DNA of 22,677 nucleotides from JBAXRT01 sp037131065. GTDB lineage: Bacteria > Bacteroidota > Bacteroidia > Bacteroidales > FEN-979. Below are positions 7,870 to 16,375 of this stretch, piece by piece. Where the stretch lies: contig JBAXRT010000036.1 in assembly GCA_037131065.1 (NCBI GenBank), positions 1-22,677 on the forward strand, given 5' to 3'. Position numbers and translations under genes: made by a program. How positions within the stretch are numbered: the first letter of the stretch is position 1; each line of letters begins with the position of its first letter. The notes under the pieces were generated by a model. The model had not been told where the DNA came from and ran no database searches. It saw nothing but the letters and a program-made list of their open reading frames with translations.

Positions 7870-9223
7870 TGAACTCCTCATCGGTCAGCAGGCCAAGTTC
7901 CAGGGTGGCTTCACGCAGTGTTTTATGCTCCTTGTGCGCTTTTTTGGCAATTTTGGCAGCATTATCATATCCGATATGCGGATTCAGGGAGGTGACCAGC
8001 ATGAGTGAGTTTTCAAGGTTCCTGCTGATGGCGGCCATGTTGGGCTCGATCCCGATCGCGCAATGATCGTTGAAGGAGACGCAGGCGTCGCCAAGCAACC
8101 TTGCCGATTCGAGCAGGTTCCTGATGATGACCGGTTTGAAGACATTCAGCTGGAAATGGCCGTTCATTCCGCCGATGTTGATCGCCACATCATTTCCCAT
8201 TACCTGTGCACAGACCATGGTCATGGCTTCGGGCTGGGTGGGGTTTACCTTTCCGGGCATGATAGAGGATCCGGGTTCATTTTCCGGGAGCATGATCTCA
8301 CCGATCCCGCAGCGCGGGCCGCTCGCCAATAGGCGAATGTTGCTTGCAATGTGCATGCAGCTTACCGCCAGGGTCTTCAGCGCGCCGGAGGTCTCCACCA
8401 TGGCATCGTGTGCTGAAAGTGATTCGAATTTGTTGGGAGCAGTTACGAATGGAAGTCCGGTAAGTTCGGCGATCTTCTTTGCAACAAGTACGTCGTATCC
8501 TTTCGGGGCATTAAGCCCGGTCCCAACAGCCGTTCCGCCAAGGGCAAGCTCTGCGAGATGGGGCAGGGTGTTTTTAATTGCTTTGATCCCGTGCTGGAGC
8601 TGGGCAACATATCCTGAGAATTCCTGACCGAGGGTGAGTGGCGTGGCATCCATGAGGTGGGTACGCCCTGTCTTGATGATCTCATTGAAAATTGCAGTTT
8701 TCTTTTCCAGCGTGTTTTTCAGAAGCTCAGCGCCGGGGATGGTCGTCTCCACAACCATTTTGTAAGCTGCGATGCTCATGGCGGTCGGGAAGGTATCATT
8801 CGACGATTGCGATTTGTTCACGTCGTCGTTGGGATGGATCACGGTCTTCCCTTCACCAAGCGCTCCTCCGTTGATCACATGGGCGCGGTTGGCGATGACC
8901 TCGTTGAGGTTCATGTTGGTCTGGGTCCCTGAGCCGGTCTGCCAGATCACAAGCGGGAACTGATCGTGCAGTTTACCTTCAATGATCTCATCGCAAACTT
9001 TTACGATAAGGTCCTTCTTTTCTGCCGGGAGCACGCCGAGATCAGCATTTACCAGGGCAGCTGCCTTTTTCAGGATGGCCATTGCCTTGATCACCTCTTT
9101 TGGCATGGAGGCAGGTTCTCCGATTTTAAAATTTTCGACCGACCGCTGGGTCTGGGCGCCCCAGTATTTATCGGCAGGAACCTCGATAGGTCCCATCGTG
9201 TCTTTTTCAGTACGGGTTTTCAT
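7829..9223 (-). CDS. fumC: Fumarate hydratase class II
   Basis: 464 residues, full length for the iron-independent class II fumarase, which interconverts fumarate and L-malate in the cytoplasmic TCA cycle. The start region 'PIEVPADKYWGAQTQRS', the catalytic-histidine segment 'GRTHLMDATPLTLGQE' and the superfamily signature GSSIMPGKVNP are all intact. These fit fumarase better than aspartase or argininosuccinate lyase. The gene begins 18 nt after the ArsC-like gene, with no recognisable promoter in the gap, so it is probably the distal gene of the minus-strand run, though a promoter inside the ArsC-like gene is possible. Its 3' end (Lys-Met-Val-Gly-Pro-Lys, stop TAA at 7831-7829) lies inside the convergent GT39 gene. 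Confidence 0.95.
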   Translation of the reverse strand: MKTRTEKDTMGPIEVPADKYWGAQTQRSVENFKIGEPASMPKEVIKAMAILKKAAALVNADLGVLPAEKKDLIVKVCDEIIEGKLHDQFPLVIWQTGSGTQTNMNLNEVIANRAHVINGGALGEGKTVIHPNDDVNKSQSSNDTFPTAMSIAAYKMVVETTIPGAELLKNTLEKKTAIFNEIIKTGRTHLMDATPLTLGQEFSGYVAQLQHGIKAIKNTLPHLAELALGGTAVGTGLNAPKGYDVLVAKKIAELTGLPFVTAPNKFESLSAHDAMVETSGALKTLAVSCMHIASNIRLLASGPRCGIGEIMLPENEPGSSIMPGKVNPTQPEAMTMVCAQVMGNDVAINIGGMNGHFQLNVFKPVIIRNLLESARLLGDACVSFNDHCAIGIEPNMAAISRNLENSLMLVTSLNPHIGYDNAAKIAKKAHKEHKTLREATLELGLLTDEEFTKIVDPKKMVGPK

Positions 9224-9241
9224 GGGTATATCTGTTTAGAG

Positions 9242-9586
9242 TTATTTCAGTAACACATCAATATTTTCGGCCGGATCGCCGATCACTGCCTTGTACTTTC
9301 CCTCCACGATCGGCCGCTGCAAAAGCTTCGGGTTCTCAAGGATAATTTTAATCCATTCATGATCGTGGAACTGTTTTCCCTTCAGCTTCTTTTTAAAATA
9401 ATCCTCCTGCCTCCTGACCACCTCGTCAGGTTTTTTGTTCAGTTTGGCCAGCAGCATCTCAAATTCCTTTTCAGTAAGAGGTTTTTTCAGATATTCAACT
9501 ACCTCGAACGGATGACCTTTCCCCTGCAGGTAGGCAAGGCCTGCCCGGGATTTTTTGCATTGGGGGTTGTGGTAGATTCGGATCAT
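9242..9586 (-). CDS. ArsC/Spx/MgsR-family thioredoxin-fold protein
   Basis: 114 residues from the ATG at 9586, which lies one nt after the prfB stop (TAA-T-ATG). An in-frame upstream start at 9604 would put six extra residues before the conserved 'MIRIYHNPQC' and is less likely. The fold family is clear: an N-terminal beta strand, then the active-site loop NPQCKKSR (Cys10), 'VEYLKKPLTEKE' and the cis-proline segment 'LQRPIVEG'. Arsenate reductases of the ArsC type use three arginines. The second (in QRPIV) is present, a candidate for the first lies in 'VRRQEDYF', but the third appears to be replaced by Asp in 'AVIGDPAEN'. The protein is therefore probably not a genuine arsenate reductase; it resembles the YffB/Spx-like group of unknown function. 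No ars genes are nearby. Confidence 0.8.
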   Translation of the reverse strand: MIRIYHNPQCKKSRAGLAYLQGKGHPFEVVEYLKKPLTEKEFEMLLAKLNKKPDEVVRRQEDYFKKKLKGKQFHDHEWIKIILENPKLLQRPIVEGKYKAVIGDPAENIDVLLK

Positions 9587-9587
9587 A

Positions 9588-10680
9588 TTAACCGGCATTG
9601 CCAAATTCCATGAGGTAGGCTTTGATAAATTCGGTCAGGTCGCCGTCGAGCACCGATTGGGTGTCGGAGGTTTCCTGGCCCGTCCGCAAATCCTTTACCA
9701 TTTTATAGGGATGAAGCACATAACTCCGGATCTGGCTGCCCCATTCAATCTTTTTCTTGCCGCTTTCGATGATGGCAATTTTTTCACGCTTTTTCCTGAG
9801 TTCAATTTCATAAAGCTGTGACTTAAGCAGCTTCAGTGCTTTTTCACGGTTCTGTCCCTGGGATCGTGTCTCCTGGCATTCGATCACAATCCCCGTCGGT
9901 TCATGTTTCAGGCGGACTGCCGTTTCGACCTTATTTACGTTTTGCCCGCCCGGTCCGCTTGAACGGAAGGTGTCCCATGTGATCTCCGAAGGATTGATCT
10001 CAATGACAATGTGGTCATCGATTTCCGGATAGGCATACACGGAGGCAAAAGAGGTATGGCGCTTGTGGTTTGAGTCGAAGGGGGAGAGCCTGACAAGTCG
10101 GTGAACACCGTTTTCACCTTTCAGGTAGCCGTAGGCAAATTCACCTTCAAACTCGAGGGTCACCGATTTGATCCCGGCCACGTCGCCCTCCTGTATGTCG
10201 AGCTCTTTCACCTTGAAACGGCTCCGCTCACCGTAACGGATGTACATGCGCATGAGCATCTGCGCCCAGTCCTGGCTTTCGGTTCCGCCGGCGCCGGAGT
10301 TGATCTGGACGATGGCGTTCAGCCTGTCCTCCTCCCCGCTCAGCATATTCTTGAACTCAAGATCTTCGATTAGGGAAAGTGTGTTGCTGTAATGTTGTCC
10401 CAGGTCGGCTTCATTCCCCTCTCCCTGGATAAAGAAGTCCCACATGATCATGAGGTCATCGAAACCGCTCATACCCTTGTGATATGCATCAGTCCAGATC
10501 TTTTTATCACGGATGGATCTTAAAACCTGTTCAGCGGCTTTTGGGTTATTCCAGAAATCGGGGGATTCGGTAATCTTTTCTTCCTCGCCTATGAGCGCCA
10601 AATTCTTCTCGATGTCAAAGAAACCTCCTCAAGGCATCAAGCCTTGACTGGAGATCCCTGATCTGTTCCAGTGTGACCAT
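9588..10680 (-). CDS. prfB: Peptide chain release factor 2 (programmed +1 frameshift)
   Basis: RF2 recognises UGA/UAA and triggers release of the finished peptide on the ribosome. The body shows the stop-recognition tripeptide SPF (about residues 199-201 of the full protein) and the catalytic GGQ (about 244-246) in 'SSGPGGQNVNKVETA'. The gene is split: the ATG at 10680 opens a frame of 21 codons (MVTLEQIRDLQ...RRFL) ending in an in-frame TGA at 10617-10615. A +1 shift at CTT-T gives ...RRFL-DIEKNLALIGEE..., continuous to the TAA at 9590-9588, for 363 residues in total, close to E. coli RF2 (365). Starting at the TTG at 10601 instead would lose the N-terminus. The ATG is two nt after the recX stop and the TAA is one nt before the ArsC-like gene, indicating coupling. 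It autoregulates through UGA: low RF2 allows frameshifting. Confidence 0.95.
10614..10629 (-). promoter_or_regulatory. prfB programmed +1 frameshift element
   Basis: The minus strand reads AGGAGGTTTCTTTGAC: an internal Shine-Dalgarno (AGGAGG), a 3-nt spacer, the slippery CTT, the in-frame TGA and a following C. This is the same arrangement as the E. coli element (AGGGGGTATCTTTGAC) with a perfect SD. The TGA is at 10617-10615; after the shift the ribosome reads GAC at 10616-10614. Confidence 0.95.
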
Positions 10681-10682
10681 GG

Positions 10683-11195
10683 TTAAATTTTCAAATTATG
10701 AAGGGATTGAAGGATGAGATCAAATTCAAATCCTTTACCAAGGGCAAAGTTGATCAATTTTTCACGGATAGTCAAATTTTTTCCACCTTTTATTTCCCTT
10801 CTCTTCTTTAAGATCAGTGATTCCAGTATCGCCCGGTACTCCTCCTCATTTATTTCCTCCAGTCCTGCCCCTATCAGGGATCCCTGTATCCCTTTCCCGC
10901 GGAGTTCAAACACGATCTTTTTTCTTCCCCAGTGATTGATGTGGATCTTGCCGTGAATGAAAGCCCTTACAAAACGTGCATCATCAAGGAATCCTTCTTC
11001 CTCTAGACCTTCAACGATCGTCCTGATCTTTGCCGGGGAGACCTTCCATTCACGAAGCTTCATCTCCACATCGCGCGTGGAACGCTCCTGGTATGCACAG
11101 AATCTCAGGATCCTGCTCTTTGTCAGGTCGTCGGAAAGGGCATTTACCCGGGTCGCAGGGGAATCTCCTTCAACAGTTTTTTTTCTGATATGCAT
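10683..11195 (-). CDS. recX: Regulatory protein RecX
   Basis: 170 residues from the ATG at 11195. RecX proteins bind RecA and limit its filament growth. The three-helix repeat architecture is visible: 'RFCAYQERSTRDVEMKLREW', then 'GFLDDARFVRAFI', and the hallmark 'NHWGRKKIVFELRGKGI'. Two adjacent ATGs (11198 and 11195) are possible; the second is chosen because GGGAG at 11206-11202 then sits 6 nt upstream. The frame is open further back, to 11252, but that extension (MVRFHRKVHHDKFFFREK) overlaps the upstream gene and is unlike the family. recA is not in the window. The stop is two nt before prfB. A run of nine T (11216-11208) precedes the SD-like sequence in the short leader. Confidence 0.88.
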   Translation of the reverse strand: MHIRKKTVEGDSPATRVNALSDDLTKSRILRFCAYQERSTRDVEMKLREWKVSPAKIRTIVEGLEEEGFLDDARFVRAFIHGKIHINHWGRKKIVFELRGKGIQGSLIGAGLEEINEEEYRAILESLILKKRREIKGGKNLTIREKLINFALGKGFEFDLILQSLHNLKI

Positions 11196-11220
11196 CATCT
11201 TCTCCCGAAAAAAAAATTTG

Positions 11221-12438
11221 TCATGATGAACTTTCCTGTGAAACCGGACCAATATTTGCCGGAATCCGGCATAAATCCCAGATTATTTTAAACCAGATCA
11301 GGATACATGGCACGGCCTTGACGGCATAGGGTTCAACGATATTGTCGTGGATCGACGCCGGACAGAGATCTGTGGAGGTCAGGGAGGTAAAGAGAAAAGC
11401 AATGACTACCAATGTGATGTTTATCGGTGTCATTTTCCCTGAAAAGAACCAGATCCCTGCGCCGCTCATGGCAATGATGAAGGTGGGCGATTCGGCTTTG
11501 TGGTTGAAGATCACCATCCAGACCAGGATCGAAGCGAGCATCAGAAGCCGGAAATCGAGGTTCCTGTATTTTTTTGTCATCAGCATCGGAAGGCAGCAGG
11601 CTAAGGCCCCCAGCCCGAGGATGAGATCTTTGGCTACCGGAAGGCCGAACCATGTCGAAAGCCAGCCCATGACGGAAAAACCAAGCGAGGCTGAATGGTC
11701 CATCGAAAGCAGCCTGAACCAGCTGAGATAAAGTGATTTCAGGTATTCCACCCCGGTCAGGGGGAGAGGCAGGAGGAAAAGGATCAGGAACCAGGCAATG
11801 GTCCAGAGAACCAGTTTGCCTTTCTGAGGGTATAGGAGGAAAAGGAGGAAGGCGACGATCCCGAAAAGTTTGATATAGATCGTCAGGACGATGAACAACG
11901 CAGCCAGGATGGGTTTCCTGTCTTCAAGGAAAACAAAAGCAAAGATCAGTAGTCCGGCCATGAGGGCATTGCTCTGCATGTTCTGGATGGAGGTCATCAT
12001 CTCCACCAGGAGAAAGAGCAGTAAAAATGATTTGTTCCGGTCGTCAATCCCGGGAAGGGATCGTACCGCAAAAAGAAGGAGCAGGGTATTCAGGAGGGTC
12101 CAGATCAAAAGTCCGGGCAGGTCGGGCATCCAGGCAATAAGTCCGAAAATCAGGGCAAAGGTCGGGCTGTACTTGAAATAATCATAATGCTCGGCCGGGT
12201 TTATCACATAGAGATCCTTTCCGCTGACCAGGTGAAACCACGACAACTTAAACTGGACATAGTTGCCGTATTTCATTTTTTCAGGAACCCCATCCGGGTT
12301 ATTTTTCTTTTCAAGGATAAAAGCATGAGTGGCAGCGAACAGGGCACAAAGAAGATAGAGGGAGATGACTACCTTTTTCAGGAGCCTTCCGCTCTTTTCA
12401 CCATGTTCCGTTTTATTCCCGTTCATGGACCGAAGCAT
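11221..12438 (-). CDS. GT87 (DUF2029) polytopic glycosyltransferase
   Basis: 405 residues with about ten hydrophobic segments, typical in length for the GT-C fold family GT87 (DUF2029), whose characterised members are polyprenyl-phosphate-mannose-dependent mannosyltransferases such as mycobacterial PimE. Visible family features are an N-terminal helix followed by a periplasmic loop with 'GKDLYVINPAEHYDYFKYSPTF'; the YKYSPTF-like segment before TM2 is characteristic. The ATG at 12438 shares a nucleotide with the TAA of the alpha-mannosidase gene (TAATG). A second ATG at 12426 is also possible. The coupling suggests a glycan-related partnership with the mannosidase, but donor and acceptor are unknown. 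The gene ends 25 nt before the recX start. Confidence 0.75.
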   Translation of the reverse strand: MLRSMNGNKTEHGEKSGRLLKKVVISLYLLCALFAATHAFILEKKNNPDGVPEKMKYGNYVQFKLSWFHLVSGKDLYVINPAEHYDYFKYSPTFALIFGLIAWMPDLPGLLIWTLLNTLLLLFAVRSLPGIDDRNKSFLLLFLLVEMMTSIQNMQSNALMAGLLIFAFVFLEDRKPILAALFIVLTIYIKLFGIVAFLLFLLYPQKGKLVLWTIAWFLILFLLPLPLTGVEYLKSLYLSWFRLLSMDHSASLGFSVMGWLSTWFGLPVAKDLILGLGALACCLPMLMTKKYRNLDFRLLMLASILVWMVIFNHKAESPTFIIAMSGAGIWFFSGKMTPINITLVVIAFLFTSLTSTDLCPASIHDNIVEPYAVKAVPCILIWFKIIWDLCRIPANIGPVSQESSS

Positions 12439-15400
12439 TATTTCTGCTTTTCAAAGACATCGATCTCCCGGTAGTAGTAGGGGCCCATTCCCGAGTTCTC
12501 GCTGATCCACATGAGGTAGCGGAAGTTTCTCGGCCGGGTGGCATCGGGGATGATCGTATAGACGGCCTTGGCCCCCCCCCAGATCTCCTCCTGTTCTGAA
12601 ACGGCAAGGCAGGTCCAGCCTTTGGTTGCAGGGTCTCCGGTAAGATCGGGCATCTTGTTTCCCGGAATGGCCCATACCGAGAAAAACTCCGGACCTCTTT
12701 TGGGGTTCAGGGATGCAAAAACATGGATGCTGTCGAGTTCAACCTCTTGCTGGAGATCCATGAAAATGCGCCCGACACCGTTCTCCGACCACTTGTCGTT
12801 CAGAGAATCGCCGGGCAGCAACTCGAACATCCCGTCGTTCAGGGCGGAGAGATTCATGCCGTTGGTAAGCGATTTGAAACTGGTATCCGCTTCGGAGAAA
12901 AAGTAGCTGACCGTTACTCCGTTCGGTTGGTGGAGGTCCGCATAATCCTTCATGGTGATTCGTGCCGGAAGATCGTTCAGGTTCCCCTTGCCGGCCATGC
13001 TAATCGATCCGGTTGGCCGGACCGATTCACCAAGGATTTTTGGCGGAAGGTTAAGCAACAGGTTTGTCCTTCCTGAAAAGTCGTCAGAGAGCGGGTAACA
13101 AGGCCTTACCTGGTCGAAGGAGTTATCGGCTACGGTGAGTGCGAATATCTTGATGGCGTCATTTTCAGGCAGCTGGATGATCCCCGTGGCAGGAGTGACA
13201 TCCATGGCATATTTGTAAAGATATCCGTATTGGTATGGCACATTCGCAGTGTCGATATGAAGATGGGTGGAAAACCATGCCACCTCATCCGGCTTGATAA
13301 ATCCCTTTTCCACCTTTTTGATCCTGCCGTATTTATCCCATTCCCTCCGGTCGGCTTGACCTATATTTCCTGAAAAGGCCTGGAAGTGGAGGTTTATCTT
13401 CTGAACTCCTGCCTTAAAGACGCCACTGGTATCGGTAAGGGCGGCAGCTAAAATATAGAGGCGGTTGTAATTGCCAGTCTTCGGAAGGATGATCTTTTGC
13501 CCCTTGCAGCTCATTACGTTATTCTGTCCGTCGCCTTTCGGTCCGAGTTTGAAACTGATCCCGCCTACCACCAGGGTTTCGGGGAAGAGTTCCGACGGGA
13601 TGCTCAATCCTTTTGCATCGAACCTGCCGTTTCGTTTATTTTTATCTGAGGTCACGACATCCTGGTCGAAGGCGATCGGAAGTTCTGTACAGTCGGGAAG
13701 GTTGAACTTTTCCAGGGGAGGCTCGACCTGCACGGCATAGCTCCGGATACCAAACTTGTTCATGTCGAATAGCAGTTTGCCGTTTTTGAGAACCGCTTCA
13801 CCGATTTTCCTCTCCTGTCCGTCCACTTCGTAAGCATTGATGATCTTCGAAGCAAACCCCAGTTCACCGTTGAGAAGTTCTTTGCCGAGCAGTTCCTGCA
13901 GTCTCACAATGATCAAATTTCCTGATTCGGCCTTTTTCAGTGCCCTGATGTCGACCTGTGGTGTCGAGAGCCGGGCAAAGGAGAAGGTTTTTCCGAAGTA
14001 CCCGGGATGCTGGGAGACCTGGAAGGCCCTCAGGGGCTGGTTCAAAGTCCTGCCCTGCCACTCGGAGAGGGCGCTGCGCCAGTCGTTCTTGTGGCTGTAA
14101 ATCCCGTAGGTGAATTCGTGGGTTCCCCAATCCTGGGTAGCCTGGTCGTGGAAGGAGTTTGTCGCGGGTGTATAAAGAAGCGTCAGCCGCACCGTTTTGT
14201 CGTTGGGCTTGTCCGACCCGAATTTACAATCCTCAAGGATGGTGACACCGAAATTTCCCGACTTATCGGTCAGGTCGAGCCACTCCCTGGAAGGAACCTC
14301 ATATTTTTTCTCATCGTTGTTGGCGCGTTCTATCGTTCCGAGCCCGAGGTTGTAAGTGGCCACCGGGTTATTCGCCGTGAGCGGGAAGGAGGCCTTCAGG
14401 CTGACTCCTTTTGACTGCCATTTCACCAGGTTTTTGATGAAAAGTGCCTCTTCGCCGGCGGCGAGCGAAACAAACTGGATGAAGTTTGAATTTCTGGCAT
14501 TCCGTTCGATCCGGAAAGTTGCCCTTACGGGGCCATTCTCAACCAGGGAGATCTTAGCAGGGCCCTTCACATAATCGACCGGTGGTCTCTGCCGGTCGCT
14601 CCAGTCCATATTCCAGGCCGGCCAGTAGGCAGGGTGTTCATACAGGAACTCCAGCAGGGCAGGAGCGGATAGGACCTCCCTGCCAGCTTTCTTATCGATG
14701 ATGCTTGAAATATCACCGTTTTCATTGATCGTTACCTTGTAAAACTCGTTGTCAAGGATATTCTTTCCTGTAGATAGGCCGGTTTTATAGCCGGTGCCTG
14801 TGGCCGCCGGTTGTATGTCATAACATACCAGCCCGAACGATGGGACATTTGCCATGAAGAGAATCCTGACCGAATTTTTTGAGGTGGAAAGGATCTGGAC
14901 CGGGATCTCTTTATTTTCCGGGTCGATCACCTTTACCGATTCGGGAGTCCCTTCGGGGAAATTGATCTCTGCCTCCACCACATCTTTCCGCGCAATGGCA
15001 AGCGGGTTATATACAACGACGGATTTTCCTTTTCCGCGTGTATCGATGGCTTTGATCACCGCACCGGCAGAACTTTCGAGGGATGAGGAAAACTGGTTAA
15101 GGCTGAGTACTTCGTCGTTCCAGGCATATTCGTAAGCTTTCGGGATAGAGGTTCCGGGAAGAATATCATGCATCTGGTTTCCGAGCACCAGCCACCAGGC
15201 CCTGTTCAGGGCGGCCTGCGGGTAAGTAAGGGATCCGAGCCAGTCGGCCATAACGGCCATTGGCTCGGTGGCCTGCACGAGCTGTTCGTTTTTCCGGTTC
15301 CAGCGTTTCATGTACGACTGGGAGGTCAGCGAACCGGCAGAATGCTGGGTAAGGAGCAGGTCGCCGGTATAGGTGGGGAGCCTTTTTTTCTGCGCTTCGT

Positions 15401-16283
15401 CCAGGTCGCGGAAAAGTTGGTCGGAGGAGCTCAGGTAGACCTTTATCTTTGAATCAGCCTGGTCGAGGCTGCCCACGGCATTTTTAATATCAGATTCCCT
15501 CGGGGAACCGCCCACATCACCAACGCCATAATAGCGGTAATCAGCAAAGACCTCGTATTTCCGTCCGTTTTCCATCACACGGTCAACCCAGTACCTGACG
15601 GTATCGAGCCGTTTTTCAATTTTCCCGGTATAATCGGTGGCATTCAGGGCGGCGATGACCCCATTGCCGTCGGGACCGATCCAGTTGCCGATATTGAATG
15701 GGATCCCGATGGCCGAGCCCCATCCGAGTTTCTGGGTCGAAAAGCCCTTTACACCGGCATGGGCAAGCGCTGAGGGGAGATGGGCCTGGAACCCGAAGCA
15801 ATCGGGCAGCAGGAAATCGACGCTCTCTTTTGCGAATTCACTCCGGAAATAACCGTTACCGTACAATACCTGCCGGATGATCGATTCGGGAGAGGGGACA
15901 TTCGCATCGCATTCGTCGACCGAGGAGCCGCCGACGAACCACCGACCCTGGCTCACATATTTTTTCAGCCTCTCAAATTTCTCAGGGTAGTATTCCTTCA
16001 TCATTTTATACCTGCGGGCGCCGGAGAAGGTGAAAACATAGGGTTTGTATTTTTCAAGCATGGTGAAATTCTCATCCAGGGTGGACCGCAGGAATTTGTT
16101 GATGGTCTCTTCATAGTCCCAGCGCCATTCCGTGTCGAGATGGGCATAGCCAACGGTAAAAAGGACGGGAATAACGGAAAGATCATACCGGGGAGCTGGT
16201 TTTGCCGGTTCCGGCTGTGCCATCAGGGCACCCGGGACCAAAATGAAAAAAAGGAAAACAGTAATGGTAATGACACGCTTCAT
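12438..16283 (-). CDS. Secreted glycoside hydrolase family 38 alpha-mannosidase
   Basis: 1281 residues from the ATG at 16283, chosen because it opens a signal peptide (MKRVITITVFLFFILVPGALMAQ); the frame stays open upstream to 16364 with no sensible sequence. GH38 enzymes hydrolyse alpha-mannosides using a Zn2+ ion. Key motifs are 'AHLDTEWRWDYEET' (H48 and D50 as metal ligands), 'LLPDCFGFQAHLP' (D161 as the nucleophile) and 'NQMHDILPGTS' (H372 and D373). The middle and C-terminal beta domains follow, then an extra region beginning 'GGISFKLGPKGDGQNNVM'. The last 160 residues or so resemble an F5/8-type (discoidin) carbohydrate-binding domain. A divergent promoter precedes it. The coding strand has nine consecutive G at 12580-12572, encoding 'IWGGAK' in the last domain. 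The substrate is probably a mannose-containing glycan; the linkage is not predictable. Confidence 0.9.
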   Translation of the reverse strand: MKRVITITVFLFFILVPGALMAQPEPAKPAPRYDLSVIPVLFTVGYAHLDTEWRWDYEETINKFLRSTLDENFTMLEKYKPYVFTFSGARRYKMMKEYYPEKFERLKKYVSQGRWFVGGSSVDECDANVPSPESIIRQVLYGNGYFRSEFAKESVDFLLPDCFGFQAHLPSALAHAGVKGFSTQKLGWGSAIGIPFNIGNWIGPDGNGVIAALNATDYTGKIEKRLDTVRYWVDRVMENGRKYEVFADYRYYGVGDVGGSPRESDIKNAVGSLDQADSKIKVYLSSSDQLFRDLDEAQKKRLPTYTGDLLLTQHSAGSLTSQSYMKRWNRKNEQLVQATEPMAVMADWLGSLTYPQAALNRAWWLVLGNQMHDILPGTSIPKAYEYAWNDEVLSLNQFSSSLESSAGAVIKAIDTRGKGKSVVVYNPLAIARKDVVEAEINFPEGTPESVKVIDPENKEIPVQILSTSKNSVRILFMANVPSFGLVCYDIQPAATGTGYKTGLSTGKNILDNEFYKVTINENGDISSIIDKKAGREVLSAPALLEFLYEHPAYWPAWNMDWSDRQRPPVDYVKGPAKISLVENGPVRATFRIERNARNSNFIQFVSLAAGEEALFIKNLVKWQSKGVSLKASFPLTANNPVATYNLGLGTIERANNDEKKYEVPSREWLDLTDKSGNFGVTILEDCKFGSDKPNDKTVRLTLLYTPATNSFHDQATQDWGTHEFTYGIYSHKNDWRSALSEWQGRTLNQPLRAFQVSQHPGYFGKTFSFARLSTPQVDIRALKKAESGNLIIVRLQELLGKELLNGELGFASKIINAYEVDGQERKIGEAVLKNGKLLFDMNKFGIRSYAVQVEPPLEKFNLPDCTELPIAFDQDVVTSDKNKRNGRFDAKGLSIPSELFPETLVVGGISFKLGPKGDGQNNVMSCKGQKIILPKTGNYNRLYILAAALTDTSGVFKAGVQKINLHFQAFSGNIGQADRREWDKYGRIKKVEKGFIKPDEVAWFSTHLHIDTANVPYQYGYLYKYAMDVTPATGIIQLPENDAIKIFALTVADNSFDQVRPCYPLSDDFSGRTNLLLNLPPKILGESVRPTGSISMAGKGNLNDLPARITMKDYADLHQPNGVTVSYFFSEADTSFKSLTNGMNLSALNDGMFELLPGDSLNDKWSENGVGRIFMDLQQEVELDSIHVFASLNPKRGPEFFSVWAIPGNKMPDLTGDPATKGWTCLAVSEQEEIWGGAKAVYTIIPDATRPRNFRYLMWISENSGMGPYYYREIDVFEKQK

Positions 16284-16375
16284 GGCGGAATATTTAACTT
16301 GTAAAGTTAGAGATTTATTTAATTCCTTAAAAAACCGTACTTTTGTCGGTGCATCATCAACCAAGGAGGCTTCAA
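16284..16375. promoter_or_regulatory. Divergent promoter region of GH38 and tlpA-like genes
   Basis: The 92-bp AT-rich gap contains, on the minus strand, TAACTTTA (16309-16302; seven of eight positions of the -7 consensus) 18 nt before the GH38 ATG. On the plus strand it contains TACTTTTG (16338-16345; exact TAnnTTTG) 30 nt before the tlpA-like ATG. The two cores are 28 bp apart, so their -33 regions interleave and the promoters may compete or share a regulator. AAGGAGG at 16363-16369 is the Shine-Dalgarno sequence of the plus-strand gene. Confidence 0.55.

Noticed and set aside
8070..8627. 185-codon open frame antisense to fumC
   Set aside because: fumC is intact and highly conserved on the other strand; the frame is a codon-bias shadow with no family features.
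9588..10601. prfB as a plain gene starting at TTG 10601
   Set aside because: This would drop 26 N-terminal residues; the upstream 21-codon frame and the AGGAGG-CTTTGAC element show the true start is ATG 10680 with a +1 shift.
15780..16304. 174-codon plus-strand frame opposite the GH38 catalytic domain
   Set aside because: The catalytic motifs HLD and PDCFG are on the opposite strand in the same region, so this is a shadow.
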